This document shows, one piece after another, positions 8,026 through 15,662 of a stretch of 41,436 nucleotides of DNA. Below the pieces are notes generated by a model. The model did not search any database and was not told where the DNA came from. It worked only from the letters and a program-made list of their open reading frames with translations. The translations under genes and the position numbers were made by a program. The DNA lies in contig JAJDEI010000143.1 in assembly GCA_029259845.1 (NCBI GenBank), positions 1-41,436 on the forward strand, given 5' to 3'. Positions within the stretch are counted from its first letter, which is position 1. Each line of letters begins with the position of its first letter. The stretch comes from Planctomycetaceae bacterium. GTDB taxonomy: Bacteria > Planctomycetota > Planctomycetia > Planctomycetales > Planctomycetaceae.

Positions 8026-9408
8026 TCAGGCCGCGGTCATCGTTTTCCAGCGGATCGAGGATTGGGCGAACAGCTCTCGGAACCGGGAGAATGCGACGGC
8101 CCCCAGTCGTGTCAGGTCGGCGACTTCGTCGGAGAGGGCGATCGCTTCTTCGATTTCGCTCTTGAGGTCTTCCCCGCAGGCGATCGGATCCTCTTCGATC
8201 GGCCAGGGGATCCCGTCGAAATCGGTATCAAGGAAATCCATCAGCGACTCCCATTCGTAGATGTGCGTGTAGGGAATCTGGAAGAGCGTGCGGATGGGCA
8301 GCCGCCGTTCGTAGCGGTTCACCTCGTCCGTCATGTCTGCCGCGTTTCTGACGAACGTCCAACCGTGATCGAAGGCGATGTCGTTGATCAGGTAGAATTT
8401 GGTATGGGCCAGTTCGTGGGCGAGCCAGGTAAAGCACAGCGGACTGAGACGGGGCTCATGCCGCCCTGTATAGGGAACGTTGAATCCCATGACTCCGGGC
8501 AGCGTCGGATCCGAGAAGGAATGGACAATCCGCCGGGTCTTCAGATGCAATTCAAATCCGCGAATCGCCGACATATACGTACAGAATTCATGGTGCATGG
8601 GCGGAGAGTTGCGTTTCACGGCATCATGAAGGAGCCGCGCGATGGTGGCCGTCTCCGCGGCATTGGCTGCGTCGGGGATGTGGATCGGTTCGTAACGGAC
8701 ACCCGTCTCACACAGCGGACTGGCGCGACCGAAAACGGGAGTGATCCGCGTGCTCGGGCATTCACATCCCGCCATCCGCAAACCTTCCCGATTGTCGACA
8801 ACCATCTCCCGGCAAGTCTCGCGCGGCATGGTCAGGAACGGTGCGTCATCGCGGGCCCATTGCCAGCGAATCTGATTCTGGTCGGCCGCGACGTCGACGG
8901 CTTCGTCGATGAGCACACAATCGGACCCTGCATCGACGGTCCACAGAGTGATTCCCCAGTCGCTGAGCGGAAAACGCAGCCGACCGAGCGTGTCTGTGGT
9001 GATCCGCAGCGGGCCGTTCCACGAAGGACGGCCGTGCATCCTCAAGGCGAATTCGATTGTGCCCAGGCAGCCAAAGTTGTCGCACGTTTCGGAGGCGACG
9101 TCCATGACGCTGGGTAAGGCGACCGCATCGTGCCACGCCTTCAGCACCGGACAGATGGGCGAGAGCCGATGGAGTCCCTCCACAAGTGTGGGATGGCGAA
9201 ACAGCCGATTTCGCTCGCGAGTCTCGTCGCACGTCCGAGGCCGTGCCCTCAACGCGGGAAAAGCCGCAGAAAGTGCGGGGTTCTCCTCGCATTCATGGTC
9301 GAAAAGATGCTGATGGGCCAGAGCAGCGCGCGGAAGCAGATAGCTCTCCGGGGGTGGCCCGCCGGGATGTGCGAACAGCCGCGCGGCGATTGCGTGAAGC
9401 GTCGGCAA
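8026..9408 (-). CDS. HExxH protein, aKG-HExxH peptide hydroxylase-like
   Basis: The 460-residue protein carries W-L-A-H331-E-L-A-H335-T-K-F followed by a helical segment, and further on P-Y-T-H382-I-Y-E-W-E, a plausible third metal ligand region. This layout (HExxH near two-thirds of the chain, an aromatic H/Y-rich motif about 45 residues later) resembles the HEXXH/aKG-HExxH family implicated in beta-hydroxylation of ribosomal peptides; an ordinary zinc peptidase is the alternative. No precursor peptide or other RiPP gene was recognised nearby. The start is set at TTG 9408, because GGGGGAGGA sits six bases upstream and because the open frame beyond it enters a dispersed non-coding repeat (9545-9652). 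The sequence is Cys-rich in places (about 13 Cys). Confidence 0.62.
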   Translation of the reverse strand: MPTLHAIAARLFAHPGGPPPESYLLPRAALAHQHLFDHECEENPALSAAFPALRARPRTCDETRERNRLFRHPTLVEGLHRLSPICPVLKAWHDAVALPSVMDVASETCDNFGCLGTIEFALRMHGRPSWNGPLRITTDTLGRLRFPLSDWGITLWTVDAGSDCVLIDEAVDVAADQNQIRWQWARDDAPFLTMPRETCREMVVDNREGLRMAGCECPSTRITPVFGRASPLCETGVRYEPIHIPDAANAAETATIARLLHDAVKRNSPPMHHEFCTYMSAIRGFELHLKTRRIVHSFSDPTLPGVMGFNVPYTGRHEPRLSPLCFTWLAHELAHTKFYLINDIAFDHGWTFVRNAADMTDEVNRYERRLPIRTLFQIPYTHIYEWESLMDFLDTDFDGIPWPIEEDPIACGEDLKSEIEEAIALSDEVADLTRLGAVAFSRFRELFAQSSIRWKTMTAA

Positions 9409-9414
9409 GGGGCG

Positions 9415-9423
9415 TCCTCCCCC
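9415..9423 (-). promoter_or_regulatory. Ribosome binding site setting a TTG start
   Basis: On the minus strand GGGGGAGGA is followed by six bases and TTG (9408-9406). It is the best Shine-Dalgarno match in the upstream half of this open frame and decides the start of the HExxH gene. Confidence 0.7.
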
Positions 9424-9544
9424 GTATCGAATAGGGAGACGTGGTCGGCTCCAGCCTACACGCGGATTTCGCAATTGCGAGAACTTTTTCGTCCCGGGCG
9501 ATGATTGGGAGACGAACCCGGCGAGAACAGGCTGCCCGTTCCAC

Positions 9545-9652
9545 CGTTCCGGGCAAACGCTTTTTTGACATTGGGGCGTTGCACCGACGTCGACCGTCGC
9601 CGTTGGCTCCGGGCTAACGCCAACCCATGATTCCGTTTCGCCTGGAGACAAC
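9545..9652 (-). repeat. Dispersed repeat copy 2
   Basis: This is the reverse-oriented partner of 1254-1360. Shared blocks include GGAATCATGG, TTGG and the 18-base CCCGGAGCCAACGGCGAC. Its presence inside the upstream part of the HExxH reading frame argues that this part is not coding. Confidence 0.8.
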
Positions 9653-9713
9653 CCGGACCGCGAACCGCCAACTCCCCGGTGAGGAGTAACGCATTCACCC
9701 TGTTCCACCGTTC

Positions 9714-10346
9714 CTACGACGCGGCCTGCTCTTGCCGGTAGACTTCGTTGATCAGGTCACTGACCGATTTGAACTTGCTCTTGGATTCGCTTGCGCGTTC
9801 GATCTTCTTGCGGGCGTCGACCGGGGAGTGGCCGAGGGCGACGAGGGCTTCGTAGCCTTCGGTTAGGACGTCCGGTTTGGTCCGCCCGTCGGCGGGGAGG
9901 TCGTGTTCGGGGATGAGGGCGAAGCGTGTCATCTTGCGGCGGAGCTTGGCGACGATGCGTTCGGCGACGGCGGGGCCGACACCGGGCAGCGTGGCGAGAA
10001 ATTTGACGTCCTGCTCCTCGATGGCGGCGGCGACATCACGCACCGGGCGGACCATCGCCATCAGTGCCTTCCGCACGCCCACGCCGTCCACCGAACAGAT
10101 GAGTTCGAAGAACTTCCGCTCGGCGTCGGACAGGAAGCCGATCATCCGCGGCGTCATGCGGCCCCCCTTCTGCGGGTTGCCTTCGAGATACTCGATCGTC
10201 CGCAAGCTGACGGTCTCCTCGTGCTGCGTCTGCAGTTGCCGCCGCACGAACTCCGGCACGAGCACCTGATATTCGAACGCACCGACTTCGAGTGTCGCGT
10301 CCTGTCCGCCGAGAGCGACGAGCTTTCCGGTGATTTTGGTGATCAT
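9714..10346 (-). CDS. ruvA: Holliday junction branch migration protein RuvA
   Basis: The 210-residue protein begins M-I-T-K-I-T-G-K-L, the standard RuvA domain I start, and has the OB-fold, tandem helix-hairpin-helix domain ([11 protein letters not shown] near residue 110; a V-D-G-V-G motif near 75) and the small C-terminal domain III that contacts RuvB (about 160-210). RuvA tetramers bind Holliday junctions and load the RuvB motor. Unusually, the ATG at 10346 is preceded by pyrimidine-rich sequence with no Shine-Dalgarno; the start rests on homology. It lies 190 bp downstream of ruvC on the same strand, while ruvB is not in the window. Confidence 0.95.
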   Translation of the reverse strand: MITKITGKLVALGGQDATLEVGAFEYQVLVPEFVRRQLQTQHEETVSLRTIEYLEGNPQKGGRMTPRMIGFLSDAERKFFELICSVDGVGVRKALMAMVRPVRDVAAAIEEQDVKFLATLPGVGPAVAERIVAKLRRKMTRFALIPEHDLPADGRTKPDVLTEGYEALVALGHSPVDARKKIERASESKSKFKSVSDLINEVYRQEQAAS

Positions 10347-10354
10347 GGAGGGGA

Positions 10355-10482
10355 GAGTGGCAAAGTGGTCAGTGGTAGAGGGGGACGATGAAGAACGACG
10401 ACCCGACCGTATCGTGCGGCGTGAGTGTCCCACACCGTTTGCCACTTTGCCACTCCTCCGTTGGAGTTCACGCTTTAGCGTG
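10355..10482. repeat. Inverted repeat and hairpin between ruvC and ruvA
   Basis: GAGTGGCAAAGTGG (10355-10368) is matched in reverse complement at 10442-10455. Just beyond, CACGC-TTTA-GCGTG forms a hairpin at 10469-10482. The inverted pair spans most of the ruvC-ruvA spacer and looks like a small palindromic element rather than a terminator, since there is no T-run. Confidence 0.55.
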
Positions 10483-10536
10483 CCTTGGTGAGAACTCTGA
10501 TCGCTCGAAGGGCATGCGAAATCATGAACTCCAGCA

Positions 10537-11130
10537 TCACCCCACCGGCATCCGGGCACTGTAGTAGTGACACAGCGCGACGGCACAGGCGTCGGCGACG
10601 TCGTGCGGCTCGGGGACTTCGAGCAGTGCCAGTTCGCGTTGCACGGCGAGCTGCATCTGTTGTTTGTCCGCGCGGCCGCTGCCGGTGAGCAGGCGTTTGA
10701 TTTGGGCGGGCGTGTAGTGCACAACGGGGACATGGCGGACGGCAGCGGCGAACAGAATGGCGCCCCGGGCGTGAGCCATCAGGATGGCCGTTTTGGGATA
10801 ACTGCCGTGCGAGAATACCTGCTCAATGGCAACCGCTTCCGGTGAAAACTCTTCAATCACGTCGCCAAGACCGCGGCCAATTTCGGCGACGCGCTCGGCG
10901 AGGGGCCAGTCGGGTTTGGAGCGGATCACCCCCCCCTCCTCCAGGACGGGGCCTTCGTCGGTGCGGACCAGCAGCGCGTAACCAGTGCGGTTGAGGCCCG
11001 GGTCGATGCCCAGGTAGCGGTCCTGCACGGGACCGCTGAACGTATTGCCGACGGAAAAGCTCATCGGGACGCGGTCCGCAGACGGAAGGGGAGTCGCGCG
11101 GGCGGTTCCGCGCTGTCTACGGCTGTTCAT
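10537..11130 (-). CDS. ruvC: Holliday junction resolvase RuvC
   Basis: The 197-residue protein has the RNase H-like fold signature of RuvC with all four acidic catalytic residues visible: D43 in G-I-D-P-G, E103 in I-E-Q-V-F, and D177 and D180 in H-D-V-A-D-A. It cuts Holliday junctions produced by recombination, working with RuvAB. The start is taken at ATG 11130, which has GGAGG seven bases upstream; this gives an N-terminal extension of about 35 residues before the usual start of the fold. An internal ATG at residue 23 would give a more typical length of 175 but lacks such a clear ribosome binding site. It is followed by ruvA on the same strand. Confidence 0.95.
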   Translation of the reverse strand: MNSRRQRGTARATPLPSADRVPMSFSVGNTFSGPVQDRYLGIDPGLNRTGYALLVRTDEGPVLEEGGVIRSKPDWPLAERVAEIGRGLGDVIEEFSPEAVAIEQVFSHGSYPKTAILMAHARGAILFAAAVRHVPVVHYTPAQIKRLLTGSGRADKQQMQLAVQRELALLEVPEPHDVADACAVALCHYYSARMPVG

Positions 11131-11220
11131 CGTCCGTCCTCCGTGATGACTGGATGGTTTTCGCGATTGGTGGGAGTGTGCGGGCTTTGGCTTACGGAGA
11201 GCTTGTGAATTCCTCGGGGG

Positions 11221-11317
11221 AAACACCCGGTGTCTTATGATCTCCCAAAACGTTGAGGACATGAGACGCTGGAATCAGACATCTTGTGTTCTTGCTGATT
11301 CGAGACACCGGGTGTTT
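11221..11317. repeat. MITE-like inverted repeat upstream of ruvC
   Basis: AAACACCCGGTGTCT (11221-11235) is perfectly matched in reverse complement at 11303-11317. Each arm contains its own palindrome ACACC-S-GGTGT, and a second, nested pair GAATCAG (11272-11278)/CTGATTC (11295-11301) lies inside. The unit is 97 bp, with no coding potential. Confidence 0.65.
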
Positions 11318-11370
11318 GAGGGCCCGGCGGCAACAAATCCCAACGACGGGGCGCGGCCCGGGGGCTTTTT

Positions 11371-11850
11371 TCAAGGGTCATTGTTGAGTAACACGATCAC
11401 CTGCGCGGCGATGGACTCGCCCCGTCCGATGGGGCCGACTTGCTCGCCGGTTTTTGCTTTCACGTTGACGGCTGCCCGATCGATTCGAAGCAACTCCGCG
11501 ATGCGGGACGCCATGCCCGCCTTGTGGGCCGATAATTTGGGCCGCTCAGCGAAGATGGTGCCGTCGACGTTGACAACCTTCCAGCCGCGCTGGCTGATCT
11601 CGCTGACGACTCGTTGGAGCAGTTGGGCGGAGTCCGCACCGGCAAACTCTGCCGATGTGTCCGGGAACCAATCCCCAATGTCCCCCAGCCCGGCTGCGCC
11701 GAGAACGGCGTCGGTGACCGCATGCAGCAGGACGTCTGCATCGCTGTGCCCGTCGAGGCCGAAGTCCGCCGGAACCACCACGCCGCCCAGGATCAGCGGC
11801 CGCCCGGCGATCGTGCGGTGCGTATCGTGTCCGAGCCCAACGCGGAACAT
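11371..11850 (-). CDS. ispF: 2-C-methyl-D-erythritol 2,4-cyclodiphosphate synthase
   Basis: The 159-residue protein matches IspF over its full usual length. Metal ligands are visible as D9 and H11 in G-H-D-T-H and H43 in L-L-H-A-V-T-D-A; other signature segments are H-S-D-A-D, D-I-G-D-W-F-P-D-T and the C-terminal K-A-K-T-G-E ... G-R-G-E-S-I-A-A-Q. It cyclises CDP-methylerythritol phosphate in the non-mevalonate isoprenoid pathway and acts as a trimer in the cytosol. The ATG at 11850 is preceded by GGGAAGG with an eight-base spacer. It lies upstream of ruvC on the same strand, separated by 240 bp carrying a MITE-like repeat. Confidence 0.96.
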   Translation of the reverse strand: MFRVGLGHDTHRTIAGRPLILGGVVVPADFGLDGHSDADVLLHAVTDAVLGAAGLGDIGDWFPDTSAEFAGADSAQLLQRVVSEISQRGWKVVNVDGTIFAERPKLSAHKAGMASRIAELLRIDRAAVNVKAKTGEQVGPIGRGESIAAQVIVLLNNDP

Positions 11851-12176
11851 TTCTTCAACCTTCCCATTGGCGTGGAGTTACGCCGAGTGACGGCCGACGC
11901 CCCGGCCCGTCGGCGGCATCATAAGGGGAAGACGGCTCCGACACCAACAGGGGCTTCGGCTGAGTCACGCGAGCATGGCAGGCCTCCCGTTTCGCCGCAC
12001 ATTTGAAATGTGCGGCGAAACGGGAGGCGAAACGGACGGGCGGGACGGTTGAGCGGCGTCCTCGGTCGCTTAACCGGGCGCCCTGAGCGCCTGTTGACGC
12101 GCTGCGGTCGCCGCTCGTATAAGCCCCGCTGCCTCCCCTCTTGCGATTCTCCTACTCGATCGGTTCTCCACGCGTG
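11851..12176. other. Divergent intergenic region with palindrome
   Basis: The gap lies between ispF and a rightward lipoprotein gene. It contains the perfect 43-bp palindrome at 11984-12026 and a GGCGC/GCGCC stem near 12088-12102. No gene or clear promoter was identified. Confidence 0.5.
11984..12026. repeat. Perfect 43-bp palindrome
   Basis: Two 21-base arms, reading CTCCCGTTTCGCCGCACATTT and its exact reverse complement, flank a single G. The core GCCGCACATT/AATGTGCGGC recurs at 18618-18639. Because it lies between two divergent genes it cannot be an ordinary terminator; it is best read as a dispersed palindromic repeat. Confidence 0.8.
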
Positions 12177-12995
12177 ATGTCCCCTGCCTGCTATCGGCTG
12201 ACGTGGCTCGCTGTCGTGATGACGGCCCTTGCCGGAGCATCAGGCTGCGCGTTGTGGAACGGCGACGAGTCGATGGGCCCCACCGGCCGGAGTCTGCTCA
12301 AGCAGGTGACGCCGCAGGCCGATGCGATCGAACTGGAGGTCTCGTTCGTGGAACGCCCCGTGGGCGACCCGCTATTAGGCAGCAGCCTGTGGGACGAACT
12401 CGACACCATCAGCACGCTGGATCCGACGGTGTTGACGTCGCTGCGTCGCAACGGCTTCCGGTTCGGAGTCGCCGGCTCCGAACCTCCCCGCAATCTGTTG
12501 GCCGCGATGGGCGTTGTCGGGGGCCGGTACAACGGACACCGCTATTCGCAGCGGTCGGGCCAGGCAATGACGATCGATACCTGGCCGGCGTACGCAACGT
12601 GCCGCGTCAGTCTCGATGAGGCGGGCGAACGGCGGCAGCAGACCTACAAACAGGCCCGCTGTACGTTCCGCATGACTCCCGAGCGGTTGCAGGACGGTTG
12701 GGTTCGCGTCGAATTCATCCCGGAAATTCACCACGGCGAGCTGAAGATGCGGGCCGTCCCCGGTGACCAGGGCTGGCAACCGGTCGGCTCGCAACTGGTC
12801 GATCCGCTGTTTGACCAGCGCTTTTCCGTCGCGCTCAACTTGGGGGAAACAGTCGTCCTGTCAGCGGACGGCGACGACCCCGAATCCGTCGGCCATCACT
12901 TCTTCCGTGGCGGCACGACCGGCCACAAACTCCAACGACTGCTGATCGTGCGGCTCGTCGACATGAGGCGGATCGATGGTGTCCGAGCCAACTGA
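12177..12995 (+). CDS. Putative lipoprotein
   Basis: The 272-residue protein has a hydrophobic signal ending in the lipobox A-S-G-C (Cys near residue 24), followed by a mature domain with mixed beta/alpha character that contains no catalytic motif I recognise. It has conserved-looking W and G positions such as W-P-A-Y-A-T-C and F-I-P-E-I-H-H-G. It should be anchored to a membrane facing the periplasm. The start is uncertain: ATG 12177 is chosen because it begins the signal peptide, but neither it nor the upstream TTG 12141 or GTG 12174 has a good ribosome binding site. It is convergent with the VWA gene, with only 17 bp between stops. Confidence 0.72.
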   Translation: MSPACYRLTWLAVVMTALAGASGCALWNGDESMGPTGRSLLKQVTPQADAIELEVSFVERPVGDPLLGSSLWDELDTISTLDPTVLTSLRRNGFRFGVAGSEPPRNLLAAMGVVGGRYNGHRYSQRSGQAMTIDTWPAYATCRVSLDEAGERRQQTYKQARCTFRMTPERLQDGWVRVEFIPEIHHGELKMRAVPGDQGWQPVGSQLVDPLFDQRFSVALNLGETVVLSADGDDPESVGHHFFRGGTTGHKLQRLLIVRLVDMRRIDGVRAN

Positions 12996-13012
12996 CCAAC
13001 CAATCAACTTTT

Positions 13013-15547
13013 TCACGGCAGCCCGTTGAGTTTTCGCAGCACCCATTCGGTTGTCAACAGGCCGAAACTGAGCGCGAGCACCAGCCAGTGATCCCAGAGC
13101 GGGATTTCCTCACGGGACGATTCGTGCTGCGTGACGCTTGCGAACAGTTCGGGAATCTCGTCGATTTCGTCGGGGTAAAAGAACCGGCCGCCGGTGACTT
13201 CGGCGATCTGCTCCAGCAGGTTGCGGTCGGCGGCCAGTTCGGCCAACTCCGAGGTCCCGCGCTCGGCAACGATCAGTTCGGCGGTGACCGGCTCGTCGCC
13301 CAAGTCGGCATTGGAGACTGTGAGTTCCACGCGATATTCCCCCGCATCGAGAGACGTCGCTTTTCCCTCATGGATCAGCGGCCGCGTATCGGTTGGCTCC
13401 AGAGCGACGGTGGCCACGGGACCCGCTCCCTCCGGGGCATCCACATCAAAGAATTCGGCCCGGGCCTTGAGGTCCGGAAACTCGTTGAGGAACCGCTGAT
13501 TCCAACGCGCCCGCAGGATTGCATCCTCGCCCACTTCGATCTCCGACCGGTCCGGCCCGAAACGGACGTGTTCGTTGCCGGCACTCGCCTTGAATTTGGC
13601 CGCCCAGCGGGTGATCTGTCCCCAGAAACGGTGGTGGTACCGGTCCCCGACACGCAGCCTCCATCGCCACGTGCTGTCGACGCCGATCCACAACACCTGC
13701 CCGGCGCCGGCATGCTGGTGAGCGATGAGTGCGTTGTTGCGTTCGAAATCGAGTCCGCCCTGCCCCGTTTCATCCCGCAGCGACGCGAACACGGTCGCTG
13801 CCGGTTTGGCCTGTCCGACCAGTCCCCAGGGATGCCCCGGTAGCGATCCCCAGATGCGTGCGTTGGCTTGTCCGTCGGCGTCAAACTGTAAGAAGTCCTG
13901 CCGCGCTCCGTCAGGGGTCAGGGTGAGGTGAAAGCCGCGCGTCGATGGAGGTCCGGCCTGCTGGGGTCCGGACGCTTCGATGACATGCAGCCGATCGACC
14001 GGCAGCAACCGCTCGACGATCGGCGAGTTGTACGCCCGCGGGAAGTGGTCCTTGCCGGCGGTGAGCACGAGCGTTCCGCCCCCCTCCTGGACGAAACGGT
14101 CGAGCAGGTCCCACGTTTTTCCGGGCAACTGCGAAGGGGCAATGTCACCAATGATGATCGCGTCATATTCGGCGAACGGGGACTCGCGCGTCTGCGCGGC
14201 CTCTTCCGGAAGAGCGAGTGTGCGTGGGAAAAACGTCTCCGGCAGCACTCCTAGATATGGCTGCCGAAACAGAACCGGGTCGACCTGGACGCGTTCGTCA
14301 CGGGCCAGCGCATTGTCCAGAAAACGAAATTCCCAGCGGGCCGCTCCGTCGAGCACGAGCACACGGGTTTCGTCATCCACGACGTTGACGGTGAACGGCT
14401 TTTCGTTGTTGTCGTCGCGTGTCTCACCCGGCTGCGGGTCGATGCGGAGCATGTAGGGCTGCCGTCCGAGCAGGGTGGCGTCCAGCTCGAACTCCACTTC
14501 GACAGAGCGGTCGGTCGCGGTGATGGTTTGGGACTGGGATTGCTCCGGGTGGTCGGCTGGCTCGAGCGTGACGGTTAGTTTCTGGCCATCAAAACCGGGC
14601 GTCCGCAGTTGGGCATGCAGGACGGCCGTGTCATCCTGATAGACCATCTCCGGGTACTCCAATTCGCCGACGGCAAGGTCTCGCGGACGCCGCTGCGACC
14701 CCACCAAGACCGGATACACCGGCACGGACTGCCCCCGCAGCCGCGCGAGCAACTGCTCGCCATCGAGCGCAGCGTTCTCGCGCCCATCGGTGAAGAGGAC
14801 CACGCCAGCCAGCGGTGTCTCCGCGGCTCCTCCCGCCGGTGTGACTCCCAGCAGCAGGTCCGAGACATCTGTCTGCAACGACCGGGCGGGGTGAGCCACG
14901 AGTTCCGGCAAGCTCTCGGCATCGGCGACGGCGGCTTCGCCGGCGAACACCTGCAACTCTCCGATCGCCAGATCATCGATCCTGTCCCAGAGGGCACTCG
15001 GTCCGCTGTCGATGAGCCGCCGCGCGATCTCCTTGCGGGAGATTTGCCCAACCGCGTCCATGAGCTCGTCGAGTTGCTGCCGGCGCGCCGCTTCCCGCTC
15101 GGCCCGTTCGATGGGATCTTTCGTTTCGTCGGGACCGACCCATTCCGGCTCTCGGTCGTTGTCGAACGCCTCCTGCCAGCGGTCCAACTGCGCATCGACG
15201 GCGTCGTTGCCGATCATCTTGAGCGCCCGGATCCATCGCAGCCGTTCCGATTTGTCGGCCTGCTTGTCGACGGTCGCCATGCTGTCGGACACATCGACCG
15301 CAATGAGAACGCGGCCTGTTTGCGTACGGTCGACGGTCCACGTCAATACCGGCTCCAGTAGTGCCACAAACACAACGCCCACCGCCACCAGCCGCAGGGC
15401 AAGCAGCGTCAGCCCGAGCCGACGTCGCACCAGCCTCCGCTCATACCGATACAGCAGCACAATGCACACTGTTGCCGCGCCAGCAAGCAACACGAGCGTC
15501 GCCAGCCACGCAGGATCGCCAATCGCATTGAAAGTGAAACGACGCAT
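13013..15547 (-). CDS. VWA-domain membrane protein with GATase1-like domain
   Basis: The 844-residue protein begins with two membrane helices (about 13-33 and 46-68), followed by a von Willebrand factor A domain with the MIDAS motif D85-V-S-D-S89 and a T-D-G-R-E-N segment. A middle beta-sandwich (about 290-390) leads to a V-L-V-L-D-G-A-A-R-W-E-F segment that opens a class I glutamine-amidotransferase-like domain (about 400-540), without an evident catalytic Cys. A final membrane helix lies near residues 816-838. This is the layout of BatA/BatB-like planctomycete proteins often found near MoxR ATPase clusters, but no moxR or DUF58 gene is next to it here. Start ATG 15547 is chosen for the signal-anchor; upstream in-frame ATGs run into a palindromic repeat, and none has a Shine-Dalgarno. 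Confidence 0.82.
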   Translation of the reverse strand: MRRFTFNAIGDPAWLATLVLLAGAATVCIVLLYRYERRLVRRRLGLTLLALRLVAVGVVFVALLEPVLTWTVDRTQTGRVLIAVDVSDSMATVDKQADKSERLRWIRALKMIGNDAVDAQLDRWQEAFDNDREPEWVGPDETKDPIERAEREAARRQQLDELMDAVGQISRKEIARRLIDSGPSALWDRIDDLAIGELQVFAGEAAVADAESLPELVAHPARSLQTDVSDLLLGVTPAGGAAETPLAGVVLFTDGRENAALDGEQLLARLRGQSVPVYPVLVGSQRRPRDLAVGELEYPEMVYQDDTAVLHAQLRTPGFDGQKLTVTLEPADHPEQSQSQTITATDRSVEVEFELDATLLGRQPYMLRIDPQPGETRDDNNEKPFTVNVVDDETRVLVLDGAARWEFRFLDNALARDERVQVDPVLFRQPYLGVLPETFFPRTLALPEEAAQTRESPFAEYDAIIIGDIAPSQLPGKTWDLLDRFVQEGGGTLVLTAGKDHFPRAYNSPIVERLLPVDRLHVIEASGPQQAGPPSTRGFHLTLTPDGARQDFLQFDADGQANARIWGSLPGHPWGLVGQAKPAATVFASLRDETGQGGLDFERNNALIAHQHAGAGQVLWIGVDSTWRWRLRVGDRYHHRFWGQITRWAAKFKASAGNEHVRFGPDRSEIEVGEDAILRARWNQRFLNEFPDLKARAEFFDVDAPEGAGPVATVALEPTDTRPLIHEGKATSLDAGEYRVELTVSNADLGDEPVTAELIVAERGTSELAELAADRNLLEQIAEVTGGRFFYPDEIDEIPELFASVTQHESSREEIPLWDHWLVLALSFGLLTTEWVLRKLNGLP

Positions 15548-15577
15548 GCGGAAATGATTGGTTGATTGGTCCCTCAT

Positions 15578-15597
15578 TCCCAAGCCGGAGCTTGGGA
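15578..15597. repeat. Short palindromic repeat
   Basis: TCCCAAGC-CGGA-GCTTGGGA forms an 8-bp stem with a four-base loop just upstream of the VWA gene. It resembles a palindrome common between planctomycete genes. Confidence 0.6.
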
Positions 15598-15662
15598 ACG
15601 AGGGGCAAGCGCGCTGGGCTAATCAACTCATCGACTGTTCATCCAGTCAACTAACCAGCCAC

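Noticed and set aside
9409..9708. Extension of the HExxH reading frame by 100 residues
   Set aside because: It runs through a dispersed repeat also found at 1254-1360, and the best ribosome binding site supports TTG 9408.
11334..11366. GC-rich stretch plus T-run considered as a terminator
   Set aside because: The T-run is on the plus strand, where no gene ends; both flanking genes are leftward.
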